DNA of 64,000 bases from Pseudomonas sp. Q11 (GCF_024494355.1 NZ_JAKNQY010000025.1:34170-98169), one strand, 5' to 3'. Counted from the first letter of the stretch, positions 36,168 to 45,717 are shown. Made by a program: numbers and translations. The notes: generated by a model from the sequence alone, not told the origin.

Positions 36168-37034
36168 ATGAAAAGCATCATCGGCGTCTACACCAGCCCA
36201 CGACCCCATTGGGTCGGTGACGGCTTCCCGGTTCGCACGCTGTTTTCCTACGACAATCTGGGCAAGCACATCAGCCCGTTTCTGCTGCTGGACCATGCGG
36301 CGCCGACGGAGTTTTCACCCACCACCGAGCGTCGCGGTGTCGGCCAGCACCCTCATCGCGGTTTCGAAACCGTGACCATCGTCTACCAGGGTGAACTGGA
36401 ACATCGGGATTCCACCGGCAGCGGCGGCAAGATCGGCCCTGGCGACGTGCAATGGATGACCGCCGCTTCGGGGATCATTCACGAGGAGTTCCACTCCGAA
36501 GCCTTCGCCCGTCAAGGCGGGTTCATGGAGATGGTCCAGTTGTGGGTCAACCTGCCCGCCAAGGACAAAATGGCCCCGGCCGGCTACCAGACGCTCCTCA
36601 AGGGCGACATTCCCAACATCGAGCTGAAGGACAACGCCGGCAGCCTGCGCCTGATTGCCGGCCGCTTCGAGGGGCATCAAGGTCCGGCGAAAACCTTTAC
36701 GCCCATCGATGTCTGGGACATGCGCTTGAATGCCGGGAAAAACCTGACCCTTGACGTACACGATGGCCATAACACCGCACTGGTGGTGCTGCGCGGCACG
36801 GTTCAGGTCAACGGTCGCGAGCGGGTCGAGGCCGGGCAACTGGCCCTGTTCGACCGGGCCGGCGAGCAACTGAACCTGCAAGCCAATCACGACTCGGTGG
36901 TGTTGTTGCTCAGTGGCGAGCCCATCGACGAGCCCATCGTTGGCCATGGCCCGTTCGTGATGAACAGCGAGCAGGAGATTCACCAGGCTTTCAACGATTT
37001 CCACTCCGGTCGTTTTGGGGCGATGGACGACTGA
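36168..37034 (+). CDS. Pirin-family protein
   Basis: A 288-residue bicupin protein. The N-terminal cupin contains the pirin metal motif (RGVGQHPHRGFETVTIVYQG...EHRDSTG...), with the usual His-His-His-Glu ligands and the SGIIHEEFHSE segment; the C-terminal cupin follows (SLRLIAGRFEGHQGP). Bacterial pirins include quercetin dioxygenases and metabolic modulators; which applies here cannot be told. GGAGACACAGC precedes the ATG. It stands alone, with a REP doublet downstream. Confidence 0.9.
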   Translation: MKSIIGVYTSPRPHWVGDGFPVRTLFSYDNLGKHISPFLLLDHAAPTEFSPTTERRGVGQHPHRGFETVTIVYQGELEHRDSTGSGGKIGPGDVQWMTAASGIIHEEFHSEAFARQGGFMEMVQLWVNLPAKDKMAPAGYQTLLKGDIPNIELKDNAGSLRLIAGRFEGHQGPAKTFTPIDVWDMRLNAGKNLTLDVHDGHNTALVVLRGTVQVNGRERVEAGQLALFDRAGEQLNLQANHDSVVLLLSGEPIDEPIVGHGPFVMNSEQEIHQAFNDFHSGRFGAMDD

Positions 37035-37059
37035 GGCGAAACCACAGCCACCCCAAAGC

Positions 37060-37152
37060 AAATGTGGGAGCGGGCTTGCTCGCGAATGCAGCGTGTCAGT
37101 CAACGTCTATGTGCCTGATACACCGCGTTCGCGAGCAAGCCCGCTCCCACAC
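37060..37152. repeat. REP doublet after the pirin gene
   Basis: ATGTGGGAGCGGGCTTGCTC and its inverse around about 35 bp. Confidence 0.9.
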
Positions 37153-37226
37153 TGGTTTGGGGTGATCTCTACAGCGTGTTCAATCTGTGCCAATCTTCGC
37201 CCCATGACCTTCCTGGAGCTGTCCCG

Positions 37227-38669
37227 ATGCTGCCTCTGATCTCCGATCACCCACTGCTGAGTGCCCTGGTGTTGCTGGTGCTCGACATTCTGCTGTGGCG
37301 GCTGGTCAGTGCAGATCGGACCTATTGGAAAATTGGCGGGCGGCTGTTGATTTTTTCATTGTTCAGCGCGCTGTTGTTCAACGAAGGCCTCAACCCCATG
37401 CAACCGGCCCAGTGGGTTGACGACGTACCACGCCACTTGGCGGCCACCGGTTTACAGATTGCCTGGTGGCTGTTCGCCGCACGAACCCTGACGGTGATGA
37501 TCGGCGCGGCGATGACGCAACGCGTCGGCCATACCGGGCGGTTGTTGCAGGATCTGCTTGGCGCGTTGATCTTTCTGGTCGCCATTATCGCGGCCCTGGC
37601 TTATGTGCTGGATTTGCCGGTCAAGGGCGTGCTGGCAACGTCGGGGGCGATGGCGATTATCGTCGGCCTGGCCTTGCAGAGTACCCTCAGTGACGTGTTC
37701 TCCGGGATCGTGCTCAACACCACCAAGCCTTATCAAGTCGATGACTGGATTTCCATCGACGGCACCGAAGGCCGGGTCACCGACATCGACTGGCGCGCCA
37801 CGCGGTTGCAGACCGCCCAGGGCAGCATGGCGGTGATTCCCAACTCCTTGGCGGCCAAGGCCAAGATCATCAACTTCAGCCGGCCCAGCGACGTCCACGG
37901 GTTATCCATCAGCATTCCTGTCAGCCCGCATGCGCGGCCACAAAACGTGATCGATGCGCTGGAGCGGGCGATGATCGGCTGCCGTTCGCTGCTTGCCAGC
38001 CCGGCACCCTGCGTGACACTCAAGACCACCGGCAGTACCGGGGCGGAATATGAAATCAGCGGGTTCGTAGCGTCCATGGGCCAGAAGCGCGAAGTGCGCA
38101 ATCAGCTGTTCGACCTGGCGTTCCGGCATTTGCAGGCCTCGGGCGTGAGCCTGTTGTCCACCAGCGAAAGCGCGTCCGCCAATGGCGTGTCGCGGCCCCG
38201 TGCGTTGCTGGAAAGCTCGAGTATTTTCTCCACCTTGCGCCAGGATGAGAAAGACACCTTCAGTCAGAACATGACCCTGCAGACCTTCCGCGCTGGCGAC
38301 ATGATCTTGCCGGCCGGGGAGGTCAGCGATCATTTGTTCATCATCGAATCCGGGGTGGTCAGCGTGACCCTGTTTCGTAACGACCAGCCGTTCGAGGCCG
38401 GACGCATGGGGCCGGGGGAAGTGATCGGCGAAGCCGGGATCGTTTCCGACCAGCCCGCGTTGGCGAGCTTTTCCGCCAAGACCTTCTGTACCCTTTATCG
38501 CATTGAGAAGAGCTACCTCAAACCCTGCCTCGAGGCCCGGCGCGATATCAACGACGCGATGAAAAACCTGCTGGACGTGCGCACGCACCTGGCCCAGAAC
38601 CTGACCCGCGACGTCCCCAAACCGGTCGCCAAGAAGCGCTTCCTGCAATGGTTGCGCAGCCGGGCCTGA
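37227..38669 (+). CDS. MscS-type channel fused to a cyclic-nucleotide-binding domain
   Basis: A 480-residue membrane protein. Four to five N-terminal helices lead into the MscS pore and beta domain (about 115-290; GAMAIIVGLALQSTLSDVFSGI and DWISIDGTEGRVTDIDWRATRL). A cNMP/Crp-like sensor domain follows (about 335-450; FRAGDMILPAGEVSDHLFII and GEVIGEAGIVSDQPALASF). This is the bacterial cyclic-nucleotide-gated (bCNG) arrangement, gated by nucleotide more than by tension in studied members. The ATG at 37227 has TGGAGCTG eight bases upstream; the frame upstream is noncoding. No partner gene is evident. Confidence 0.9.
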   Translation: MLPLISDHPLLSALVLLVLDILLWRLVSADRTYWKIGGRLLIFSLFSALLFNEGLNPMQPAQWVDDVPRHLAATGLQIAWWLFAARTLTVMIGAAMTQRVGHTGRLLQDLLGALIFLVAIIAALAYVLDLPVKGVLATSGAMAIIVGLALQSTLSDVFSGIVLNTTKPYQVDDWISIDGTEGRVTDIDWRATRLQTAQGSMAVIPNSLAAKAKIINFSRPSDVHGLSISIPVSPHARPQNVIDALERAMIGCRSLLASPAPCVTLKTTGSTGAEYEISGFVASMGQKREVRNQLFDLAFRHLQASGVSLLSTSESASANGVSRPRALLESSSIFSTLRQDEKDTFSQNMTLQTFRAGDMILPAGEVSDHLFIIESGVVSVTLFRNDQPFEAGRMGPGEVIGEAGIVSDQPALASFSAKTFCTLYRIEKSYLKPCLEARRDINDAMKNLLDVRTHLAQNLTRDVPKPVAKKRFLQWLRSRA

Positions 38670-38697
38670 GCAAGTATCAAGGGTGTGCATTTGCCCC

Positions 38698-38842
38698 CTG
38701 TGGCGAGGGAGCTTGCTCCCGCTGGGCCGTGAAGCGGCCCTAAAACCTGCTGAATGCGGTGTGTGTCAGGCATACCGAATCCATCGCTTTACGACTGCTG
38801 CGCAGCCGAGCGGGAGCAAGCTCCCTCGCCACAGGGGGCAAT
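38698..38842. repeat. Inverted REP pair, GTGGCGAGGGAGC family
   Basis: Right- and left-facing units (GTGGCGAGGGAGCTTGCTCC... and its inverse) at about 38699-38741 and 38801-38842, separated by about 60 bp. They account for half of the 300-bp gap; the rest (38843-38970) contains the promoter region of the next gene. Confidence 0.88.
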
Positions 38843-38970
38843 CCCTTCCTTCATAGGGTAAACCCGACGTCTGCCTCCATTGGCCCCCCGAACTTCCCAA
38901 CAATTGGCTATTTGTACCGCGCCACCGGGAGGCTAACGTAGCGCCACACCCAATTGTGCTGGAGTTCATC

Positions 38971-39411
38971 ATGCAACCGCGTATCGATTTCTACACCGCT
39001 TCCCCTGAAGCTTACAAAGCCATGCTGGCGTTCGAAACCGCTGCTTCGAAACTGGGCCTGGAAAAATCCCTGGTGGAACTGGTCAAGCTGCGCTCCTCGC
39101 AAATCAATGGTTGCGCCTACTGCATCGACATGCACACCGCCGATGCCCGCAAGGACGGTGAAACGGAACGCCGCCTGTATGCCGTGACCGCCTGGCGCGA
39201 AGCCCCGTTTTTCACCCCTCGCGAACGCGCCGCGCTGGCCTGGACCGAAGCGCTGACACGCTTGAGCGACACCCATGCACCAGACGCCGACTACGAATTG
39301 CTGAACCAGCATTTCACGCCCAAGGAAATGGTCGACCTGACCGTGGCAATCAACGCCATCAATGGCTGGAACCGCTTGGCGGTGGGCTTTCGCAAGATGC
39401 CTGAGGCGTGA
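38971..39411 (+). CDS. AhpD/carboxymuconolactone decarboxylase-family protein
   Basis: A 146-residue all-helical protein with the CxxC-x3-H redox motif (NGCAYCIDMHTADA, about 45-58) characteristic of AhpD-like alkylhydroperoxidases. The catalytic cysteines and histidine are present, so a peroxidase or disulfide role is plausible, but the substrate is unknown. The ATG at 38971 has GGAG nine bases upstream. It converges on the AraC gene. Confidence 0.88.
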   Translation: MQPRIDFYTASPEAYKAMLAFETAASKLGLEKSLVELVKLRSSQINGCAYCIDMHTADARKDGETERRLYAVTAWREAPFFTPRERAALAWTEALTRLSDTHAPDADYELLNQHFTPKEMVDLTVAINAINGWNRLAVGFRKMPEA

Positions 39412-39423
39412 GTCCAGCGGTTA

Positions 39424-40188
39424 TCAGCCCAGATAGGCCCGCGGTGTGCTACCGGTCATGTGCTTGAAGAACGCGATGAAAGCGCTATCGCTGGCGAAGC
39501 CCAGGTCAAAGGCGCTGTAGCTCAGGCTGCGCCCGGTGGCGAGCAGTTCAATGGCGCGCATCAGGCGCCATTGCTGGCGCCACTGTTGATAACCCATGCC
39601 GGTTTCCCGTTGAAAGATCCGTCCGATGGTTCGGCCGCTGGCACCGATCTTTTGCTCCAGCACCGCCAATGTTGGTGGCAGGTGGTCCAGGGTTGTGAGC
39701 AAAGGCGTGAGGCGTTTGTCCTGAGGCAGCGGTAGCAGCATCGGCTGTTCTGCCGCCTCACGGATTTCGTTCAGACACAACCCCAGCAAGTGCAGGTTGC
39801 GACCTTGGGCCCAGTCGCTGTCGAACGCCGCGTCGGTGATCGGCTCGAGTACGGCGTGCAGCAGCGGCGAGACCTCAATGATGCAAACGCGTGAAGGCAG
39901 GTCCGCGCACAGCGTCGCCGTCAGGTAGATCGATCGGTAATCCACGCTCTGCTGCATCACCGCCCGATGGGGCGTCAGCGGTGGAATCCAGGCAGCTCGC
40001 GACGGTGGCAGCAGGCACAGCTGTTGCGCCAGTGTGATGCGCGCGCAGCCCTGTCGCGTAAATAGCAGTTGCCCGCGTTGATGCTGGTGCAGGCCGGAAT
40101 CGTGGTGCCCCAGCGTCGCTGCGATGCCGATGACCGGCGCGCTATGACAGTCGGGGTCGAACCGGGCGTGAGCGCCGAGCCAAGCCAT
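39424..40188 (-). CDS. AraC-family transcriptional regulator
   Basis: A 254-residue regulator. The N-terminal cupin-like domain (HDSGLHQHQRGQLLFTRQG) would sense a ligand, and the C-terminal double helix-turn-helix (about 165-254; GASGRTIGRIFQRETG, SLSYSAFDLGFASDSAFIAFF) binds DNA. It diverges from the MFS gene at 40284 with a 95-bp shared promoter region, so it probably controls that exporter. The arrangement resembles NimR/NimT-type AraC-MFS pairs. Confidence 0.9.
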   Translation of the reverse strand: MAWLGAHARFDPDCHSAPVIGIAATLGHHDSGLHQHQRGQLLFTRQGCARITLAQQLCLLPPSRAAWIPPLTPHRAVMQQSVDYRSIYLTATLCADLPSRVCIIEVSPLLHAVLEPITDAAFDSDWAQGRNLHLLGLCLNEIREAAEQPMLLPLPQDKRLTPLLTTLDHLPPTLAVLEQKIGASGRTIGRIFQRETGMGYQQWRQQWRLMRAIELLATGRSLSYSAFDLGFASDSAFIAFFKHMTGSTPRAYLG

Positions 40189-40283
40189 AAGTTGTCCGAT
40201 TTCAAGGATCAGTTGTCAGACTTTGGATAATACGACAGTCCTGTCTTCGTAGACTGCTCGTCGTTTTCCTAACGAGCGTGCTC

Positions 40284-41429
40284 ATGACTTCTCGTCCGTT
40301 CCTCGGCCTGGCGATTGCCTTGGTGATGTTTCCGCAAATTGCCCAGACCCTCTATAGCCCTGCATTGGCAGACATCAGCCTGACCTTTGCCGTCAGCGCC
40401 GAAATGGCGGCGCAGATGTTGTCCGTATTTTTCCTGGGATTCGCCTTGGGCGTGGTGGTGTGGGGGCGCGTCTGTGACCGCATCGGCCGTAGGCCCGCCA
40501 TGATGGGTGGGTTGGCGTTGTATGCGCTAGGGACGGTGCTGGGCCTGAACGTCGATACCTTCGACGCATTGCTGGCCGTCCAGGCGCTGGCTGCGTTTGG
40601 CGCGGCGGTCGGGTCGGTGGTCACCCAGACGATTCTGCGTGATCGCTACCAGGGCGCAGAACTGGGCAAGGTTTTTTCGATGATTGGCATCGCCCTCGCG
40701 GCCAGCCCGGCGATCGGTTTGTCCAGCGGTGCCAGCCTGGTTCGCTTCTTTGGCTATCAAGGCACACTCGGTGGCCTGTTGATGCTGTCGCTGATTCTAC
40801 TGTTGTGGAGCGCGCGATCCTTGCCCGAGACGCTTGCGGTCCGTGTCCCGCCGCAACCCTTGTTGACGACTCTGTGGCGCATGCTGAAGGACCCGGTCAT
40901 CTGGCGCTCGTCGTTTTTGGTGGCGGCATTCAACGTCGCCCTGTTCAGCTACTACAACCTCGCTCCGTTCCAGTTCGAACGGCTCGGGTTGAGTCCTGAG
41001 CTGTTCGGCTACAGCGGGGTGATTCTGGCGTTGGGTTCGGGTCTGGGGGCGTGGCTGAACAAGCGGCTGCTTGCGCGGGGTTTCGCCGGTAGTCACTTAT
41101 CGACCTTGGCGGCGATGCTGCTGTTGGTGGGCGGGGTGATCGTTCAGGGCCTGCTCGACACGGGTGGTTTTGTGGCGGCGATGCTTTTGGTCGTGCTCGC
41201 TTTTGGCATGGCGATACCCAACGTGCTCGGTGCCGCGCTGGTTCATTACCGTGACTGCCTGGGTACGGCTGGCGCACTGTTCGGATTGTTCTATTACCTG
41301 TTGATCGGCGGCGCGTTGATGCTTGCCGCCTGGTCGCAGGCGCTGGGCTGGACCTTGATTGCGTGCGGCACGCTGGCGGTGTGCTTGACGGTGCCGCAGG
41401 TCGGGAAACCAATCTGTGATTCAACGTAA
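40284..41429 (+). CDS. MFS drug/metabolite exporter (Bcr/CflA-like)
   Basis: A 381-residue protein of about 12 hydrophobic helices, with the MFS loop-2/3 motif GRVCDRIGRRPAMMGG and the DHA1-type segment TILRDRYQGAE. It belongs to the proton-driven efflux group; the substrate is unknown. ATG 40284 is preferred over GTG 40278. Its divergent AraC neighbour is the likely regulator. Confidence 0.88.
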   Translation: MTSRPFLGLAIALVMFPQIAQTLYSPALADISLTFAVSAEMAAQMLSVFFLGFALGVVVWGRVCDRIGRRPAMMGGLALYALGTVLGLNVDTFDALLAVQALAAFGAAVGSVVTQTILRDRYQGAELGKVFSMIGIALAASPAIGLSSGASLVRFFGYQGTLGGLLMLSLILLLWSARSLPETLAVRVPPQPLLTTLWRMLKDPVIWRSSFLVAAFNVALFSYYNLAPFQFERLGLSPELFGYSGVILALGSGLGAWLNKRLLARGFAGSHLSTLAAMLLLVGGVIVQGLLDTGGFVAAMLLVVLAFGMAIPNVLGAALVHYRDCLGTAGALFGLFYYLLIGGALMLAAWSQALGWTLIACGTLAVCLTVPQVGKPICDST

Positions 41430-41524
41430 AGCCTGTGGGAGCAAAGCTTGCTCGCGATAGCGGTCCAACCGTCCATGCACCATTGACTGACACACCGCCA
41501 TCGCGAGCAAGCTTTGCTCCCACA
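41430..41524. repeat. REP doublet after the MFS gene
   Basis: CTGTGGGAGCAAAGCTTGCTCGCG and its inverse around a spacer, starting immediately after the stop codon. Confidence 0.9.
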
Positions 41525-41587
41525 TAGATTTAATGCTCAGCTTTGAAGCTTCGGACGACAGGCACCGTAATAGGTTTGCTTCGGCTT

Positions 41588-41606
41588 AATAGGAAGCATT
41601 ACTATT
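41588..41606 (+). promoter_or_regulatory. Fur-box-like site upstream of fecI
   Basis: AATAG...CTATT arms around an AT-rich core (AATAGGAAGCATTACTATT), about 10 of 19 Fur consensus positions, 27 bp before the fecI ATG. Confidence 0.4.
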
Positions 41607-41633
41607 CACGCCCCGTCCTCACAGCGCAGTGCG

Positions 41634-42134
41634 ATGACCCCCCAGCCGCCCCGCAGACCTGGCTTTTTCGAGCATTACGAAGAGTTGATCGGCACATGGA
41701 CCCGTCGCCTGCGCAATCGCCAGCAGGCCGAGGACCTGGCCCACGATACTTTCGTGCGGGTGCTCGAGTCCGGTTCGGCCGATGTCCAGCAACCACGGGC
41801 CTATTTGCACCAGACGGCGCGCAACATTGCGGTGGATGGCTATCGGCGCGAAGATCGGCGAGGCGCCATGGAGGAGGAGGCGCTCGACCATAGCCAGTCG
41901 CTTTCGGGCGACCCGGAGCACTTCATGCACGCGATCCAGCTGGCAGACTCCATCGAAAGGGCGCTTGCCGAGCTGCCGGCCAATTGCCGTACGGTGTTTG
42001 TCTGGCAGAAGATCGAAGGTCTGACCCAGGCAGAAATCGCCGAGCGCCTGGGCCTGTCAAAAAACATGGTGGAAAAGTATATGATCCGCACCCTGCGGCA
42101 TCTGCGCGATCGTCTGGACGGGGCTGGCCAATGA
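41634..42134 (+). CDS. fecI: ECF sigma factor FecI
   Basis: A 166-residue FecI-group sigma factor: region 2 (EHYEELIGTWTRRLRNRQQAEDLAHDTFVRVLE) and region 4 (ALAELPANCRTVFVWQKIEG, TQAEIAERLGLSKNMVEKYM). It should direct transcription of the fecA receptor gene at 43254 when released or activated by FecR. First gene of the fecIRA cluster, 37 bp before fecR, with a Fur-like site upstream. The downstream receptor is a clear FecA homologue, which supports the name. Confidence 0.92.
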   Translation: MTPQPPRRPGFFEHYEELIGTWTRRLRNRQQAEDLAHDTFVRVLESGSADVQQPRAYLHQTARNIAVDGYRREDRRGAMEEEALDHSQSLSGDPEHFMHAIQLADSIERALAELPANCRTVFVWQKIEGLTQAEIAERLGLSKNMVEKYMIRTLRHLRDRLDGAGQ

Positions 42135-42171
42135 TCCGTCGTCATCTTCCACCTGAGCCACAGGACCTTCC

Positions 42172-43155
42172 ATGATGGATAACCGTGAATGCCCGTGCGG
42201 ACAGAACCGGGTTCGCGACGAGGCGGCGCAGTGGTTCGTGCGTTTGCAAGCCCCCGCCATGAGTGTCGATGAGCGCCAGCGTTACGAGGCCTGGCTGGAC
42301 GAACACCCTAATCACCGCGACGAAATTCTGCTTCTACAGGGGATCTGGAGCGCCACGGACCTGCTGCCCAAGGAACGGTTGCAAGCGTTGTGCGAACCAC
42401 CCGCCAAACGTTCCAAGCGTCGACCGCTGCTGCGCTTCGCCGTGGCCGCCGGGCTGCTGGCGGTGGCGGTCGGGCTGGGGTTGTTCAGCGGCTTGGGTGC
42501 TTCCAGCGATTACAGCGGTGAATTTGCCACGGCCCTGGGCGAGCGCCGGCATATCGCGCTGCCGGACGGTTCGGTGATCGACCTCAACAGCCGCAGCCGC
42601 GTGCGTATTCAGTTCGCCCACCATCAACGGCGCGTGGAACTGGCCGAAGGCGAGGCGTTGTTCCGCGTCGAGCATGACGCCGGCCGGCCGTTTACGGTGG
42701 AGGCGGGCAACGGCCGGGTGACGGTGACCGGAACGCGCTTCGATGTGCGCCGCGATACCGACTCAACCCGGGTGGCGGTGGAGCAGGGCAGTGTCAAGGT
42801 CCAGGGGCGCGACGCGTCACAGGCCGAGTTCGTCAGCCTCACGGCCGGCCTTGGTACTCGTATCGACGCCCAGGGCAAGGTCGCCGCACCTTATGGCATC
42901 AACGCCGATGAACTCACCGCCTGGCGCCACGGCAAGCTGGTGTTCAACAACGCTCTCTTGAGCGAAGTCGCCCGGGAGGTTTCCCGTTATCGCGCTACGC
43001 CCCTGCGCATCGGCAGCGCGGCGGTGGGCAACCTGCGCCTGACCAGCGTGTTTCGCGCCGATAACCCCGAGGCGCTGCTCAAGGCTTTGCCGAACATCCT
43101 GCCGGTGGCCGTGCGCACCCTGGATGACGGCAGCCAGGAAATAATTGCCCGGTAA
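42172..43155 (+). CDS. fecR: Anti-sigma/signal transducer FecR
   Basis: A 327-residue inner-membrane regulator. The N-terminal cytoplasmic part (DEAAQWFVRLQAPAMS and EAWLDEHPNHRDEI) binds FecI. One membrane helix (about 85-107) follows, then a periplasmic FecR domain (GERRHIALPDGSVIDLNSRS, GEALFRVEHDAGRPFTV, GTRFDVRRD) that contacts the receptor's signalling domain. ATG at 42172 or 42175, with AGGAC upstream. It lies between fecI and fecA. Confidence 0.93.
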   Translation: MMDNRECPCGQNRVRDEAAQWFVRLQAPAMSVDERQRYEAWLDEHPNHRDEILLLQGIWSATDLLPKERLQALCEPPAKRSKRRPLLRFAVAAGLLAVAVGLGLFSGLGASSDYSGEFATALGERRHIALPDGSVIDLNSRSRVRIQFAHHQRRVELAEGEALFRVEHDAGRPFTVEAGNGRVTVTGTRFDVRRDTDSTRVAVEQGSVKVQGRDASQAEFVSLTAGLGTRIDAQGKVAAPYGINADELTAWRHGKLVFNNALLSEVAREVSRYRATPLRIGSAAVGNLRLTSVFRADNPEALLKALPNILPVAVRTLDDGSQEIIAR

Positions 43156-43253
43156 ATTCAGGTTTTTTTCGAGTTCTTCGTCTTCTTGTCCAACTGCAAC
43201 TGGTTTGCATTAACAGACGCGTATTCTTGCGATTCAACAGGACAAGGTTCGAC

Positions 43254-45692
43254 GTGAAAACCACCTTCAAAAACAACAACCGCGCCCCCGCCCGCTGGCT
43301 GCCGCTGGCCCTGACCCTGGCCGTCAGTGCCGCATTGCCCCAGGCCTTCGCCGATCAGACGGCCACGTCCATTCACATCCAGGCACAACCACTGGGCCCA
43401 GCCTTGAGCCAGCTCGGCCAGCAGACCGCTTTGCAAGTGTTCTTCAGCCCGGAGTTGGTGGCCGGCAAGCAAGCCCCGGCGGTGGATGGCAACCTGTCCC
43501 CAGAAGCGGCCCTGGGCCAACTGCTGCAAGGCAGCGGCCTGCAATACCAGATCGATGAAGGTTCGGTGACCGTGCTGCCGGCACCCTCGGCGTCCACTGG
43601 CGGCCCGCTGGAACTGGGGGCCACCGACATCCAGGTGGTCGGTGACTGGCTTGGCGATGCCAATGCCGAAGTGGTGCAGAACCACGCGGGCGCGCGCACG
43701 GTAATCCGCCGCGAAGCGATGGTGGAGCAGGGGGCGATGAACGTCGGCGATGTGCTGCGGCGGGTGCCGGGGGTGCAAGTGCAGGATGCCAATGGCACCG
43801 GCGGCAGCGACATCTCCCTGAACGTCGGTGTGCGCGGTCTCACTTCGCGCCTGTCGCCCCGCTCCACAGTGCTGATCGACGGCGTGCCGGCGGCGTTCGC
43901 GCCATACGGTCAGCCGCAACTGTCCATGGCGCCGATTTCTGCGGGCAACCTGGACAGCATCGACGTGGTGCGCGGTGCCGGGTCCGTGCGTTACGGGCCG
44001 CAGAACGTCGGCGGCGTGATCAACTTCGTGACCCGCGCCATTCCGGAAAAAGCCACCGGTGAAATCGGCACCACCCTGGAAACCTCCCAGCGCGGTGGCT
44101 GGAAGCACATCGACACAGCCTTTCTCGGCGGCACGGCCGATAACGGCATGGGCGTTGCGCTCCTGTATTCGGGGGTCAACGGCAATGGCTATCGCCGCAG
44201 CAACAACGACAATGACATCGACGACGTCATCCTCAAGACCCATTGGGCGCCCACCGAGGTGGACGACTTCTCCCTGAACTTCCATTACTACGACGCCAAG
44301 GCTGACATGCCCGGCGGCCTGACCCAGGCGCAATACGACGCGGACCCGTATCAGTCCGACCGTGACTGGGACAACTTCGCTGGCCGGCGCAAGGACGTGT
44401 CGTTCAAGTGGATCCGTGAGATCAGCGACCGCACCCAGGCCGAAGTGCTGACCTATTATTCCGACAGCTACCGTGGCAGCACCATCGCCTCTCGGGACCA
44501 GCGCAACCTGGCATCCTACCCGCGCACTTACTACACCTTCGGCATCGAACCGCGGGTGTCCCATGTGTTTGATCTGGGCTCGACCACCCAGGAGGCCAGC
44601 GTCGGTTATCGCTACCTCAAGGAAGGCATGCACGAAGAGGCCAGCCGCCTGGCGCTGCGCGATAACCAGCCGGTGGTGCGGCCGGGGTCCGATGGTCACG
44701 TCTATCAGGACCGCACTGGCGGCACCGAAGCCCATGCGGTCTATATCGATGACAAGATTGATGTCGGCCAGTGGACCATCACCCCGGGCATCCGCTTCGA
44801 ACGCATCAGCACCCAATGGCACGACCGCCCGGTGCTCGGCACCGCTGGCAATCCGGTGCAGGAAAAGCGCCGTAGCATCGACAGCAACGAACCGCTGCCA
44901 GCCTTGAGTGTGATGTATCACCTGTCCGATGCCTGGAAACTGTTCGCCAACTACGAAACGTCGTTCGGCAGCCTGCAATATTTCCAGCTCGGCCAGGGCG
45001 GCGATGGCAACAACACCGCCAACGGCCTGAACCCGGAAAAAGCCAAGACCTACGAGATCGGTACGCGCTACAACGATGACGTGTGGGGCGGGGAAGTGAC
45101 GCTGTTCTACATCGACTTCGACGACGAGTTGCAGTACATCAGCAACGACGTGGGCTGGACCAACATGGGCGCCACCAAACACCAGGGCCTGGAAGCTTCG
45201 GTGCATTACGACATGGCCGCGCTGGACCCGCGCCTGGAAGGCCTGAGCGCCAATGCCGGTTTCACCTACACCCGTGCCACTTATGAAGGCGATATTCCGA
45301 GCTTCAAGGGCCGTGACCTGCCGTTCTACTCGCGTCAGGTGGCGAACCTGGGGTTGCGTTATGAGATCAATCGCTGGACTTACAACCTCGATGCCTTCGC
45401 CCAGTCCAAGCAACGTTCACCCGGTAACAGCGTGAACCCCGACGGCAGCTTCAGCGACGACTACATCACCGACGGCAGCGCCGATGGACGCTACGGTGAC
45501 ATGCCGGGTTACGTGCTCTGGAATGTGCGCGCTGGCTACGACTTCGGTTCGCAACTATCGAACCTGAAGGTCGGCGCCGGGGTGAAGAACCTGTTCGACC
45601 ATCAGTACTACACCCGCTCCAGCGACAACAACTCGGGTATCTACGTCGGCGCGCCACGTACGTTTTTTGTGCAGGCGAGTGTAGGGTTCTGA
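43254..45692 (+). CDS. fecA: Ferric-citrate TonB-dependent receptor FecA
   Basis: An 812-residue outer-membrane receptor starting at GTG 43254 (VKTTFKNNN...) with AGGACAAGG upstream. Order: signal peptide ending AFA (about 35), STN signalling domain (IHIQAQPLGPALSQLGQQ), plug, barrel. Many segments match E. coli FecA as I recall it: VVGDWLGDA, HAGARTVIRREA, STVLIDGVPAAFAPYGQPQL, VRYGPQNVGGVINFVTRAIP, YYDAKADMPGGL, TEAHAVYIDDKIDVGQWTITPG, and the end GIYVGAPRTFF. It imports diferric dicitrate and signals through FecR and FecI. This makes a second, citrate-based iron route beside pyoverdine in the window. The permease genes fecBCDE are not adjacent. Confidence 0.93.
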   Translation: MKTTFKNNNRAPARWLPLALTLAVSAALPQAFADQTATSIHIQAQPLGPALSQLGQQTALQVFFSPELVAGKQAPAVDGNLSPEAALGQLLQGSGLQYQIDEGSVTVLPAPSASTGGPLELGATDIQVVGDWLGDANAEVVQNHAGARTVIRREAMVEQGAMNVGDVLRRVPGVQVQDANGTGGSDISLNVGVRGLTSRLSPRSTVLIDGVPAAFAPYGQPQLSMAPISAGNLDSIDVVRGAGSVRYGPQNVGGVINFVTRAIPEKATGEIGTTLETSQRGGWKHIDTAFLGGTADNGMGVALLYSGVNGNGYRRSNNDNDIDDVILKTHWAPTEVDDFSLNFHYYDAKADMPGGLTQAQYDADPYQSDRDWDNFAGRRKDVSFKWIREISDRTQAEVLTYYSDSYRGSTIASRDQRNLASYPRTYYTFGIEPRVSHVFDLGSTTQEASVGYRYLKEGMHEEASRLALRDNQPVVRPGSDGHVYQDRTGGTEAHAVYIDDKIDVGQWTITPGIRFERISTQWHDRPVLGTAGNPVQEKRRSIDSNEPLPALSVMYHLSDAWKLFANYETSFGSLQYFQLGQGGDGNNTANGLNPEKAKTYEIGTRYNDDVWGGEVTLFYIDFDDELQYISNDVGWTNMGATKHQGLEASVHYDMAALDPRLEGLSANAGFTYTRATYEGDIPSFKGRDLPFYSRQVANLGLRYEINRWTYNLDAFAQSKQRSPGNSVNPDGSFSDDYITDGSADGRYGDMPGYVLWNVRAGYDFGSQLSNLKVGAGVKNLFDHQYYTRSSDNNSGIYVGAPRTFFVQASVGF

Positions 45693-45717
45693 TGAACAAC
45701 CAGGATTGACGCGTACT

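Noticed and set aside
43158..45413. 751-codon open frame on the minus strand opposite fecA
   Set aside because: fecA matches the known protein along its length; the opposite frame is a shadow without any recognised motif.
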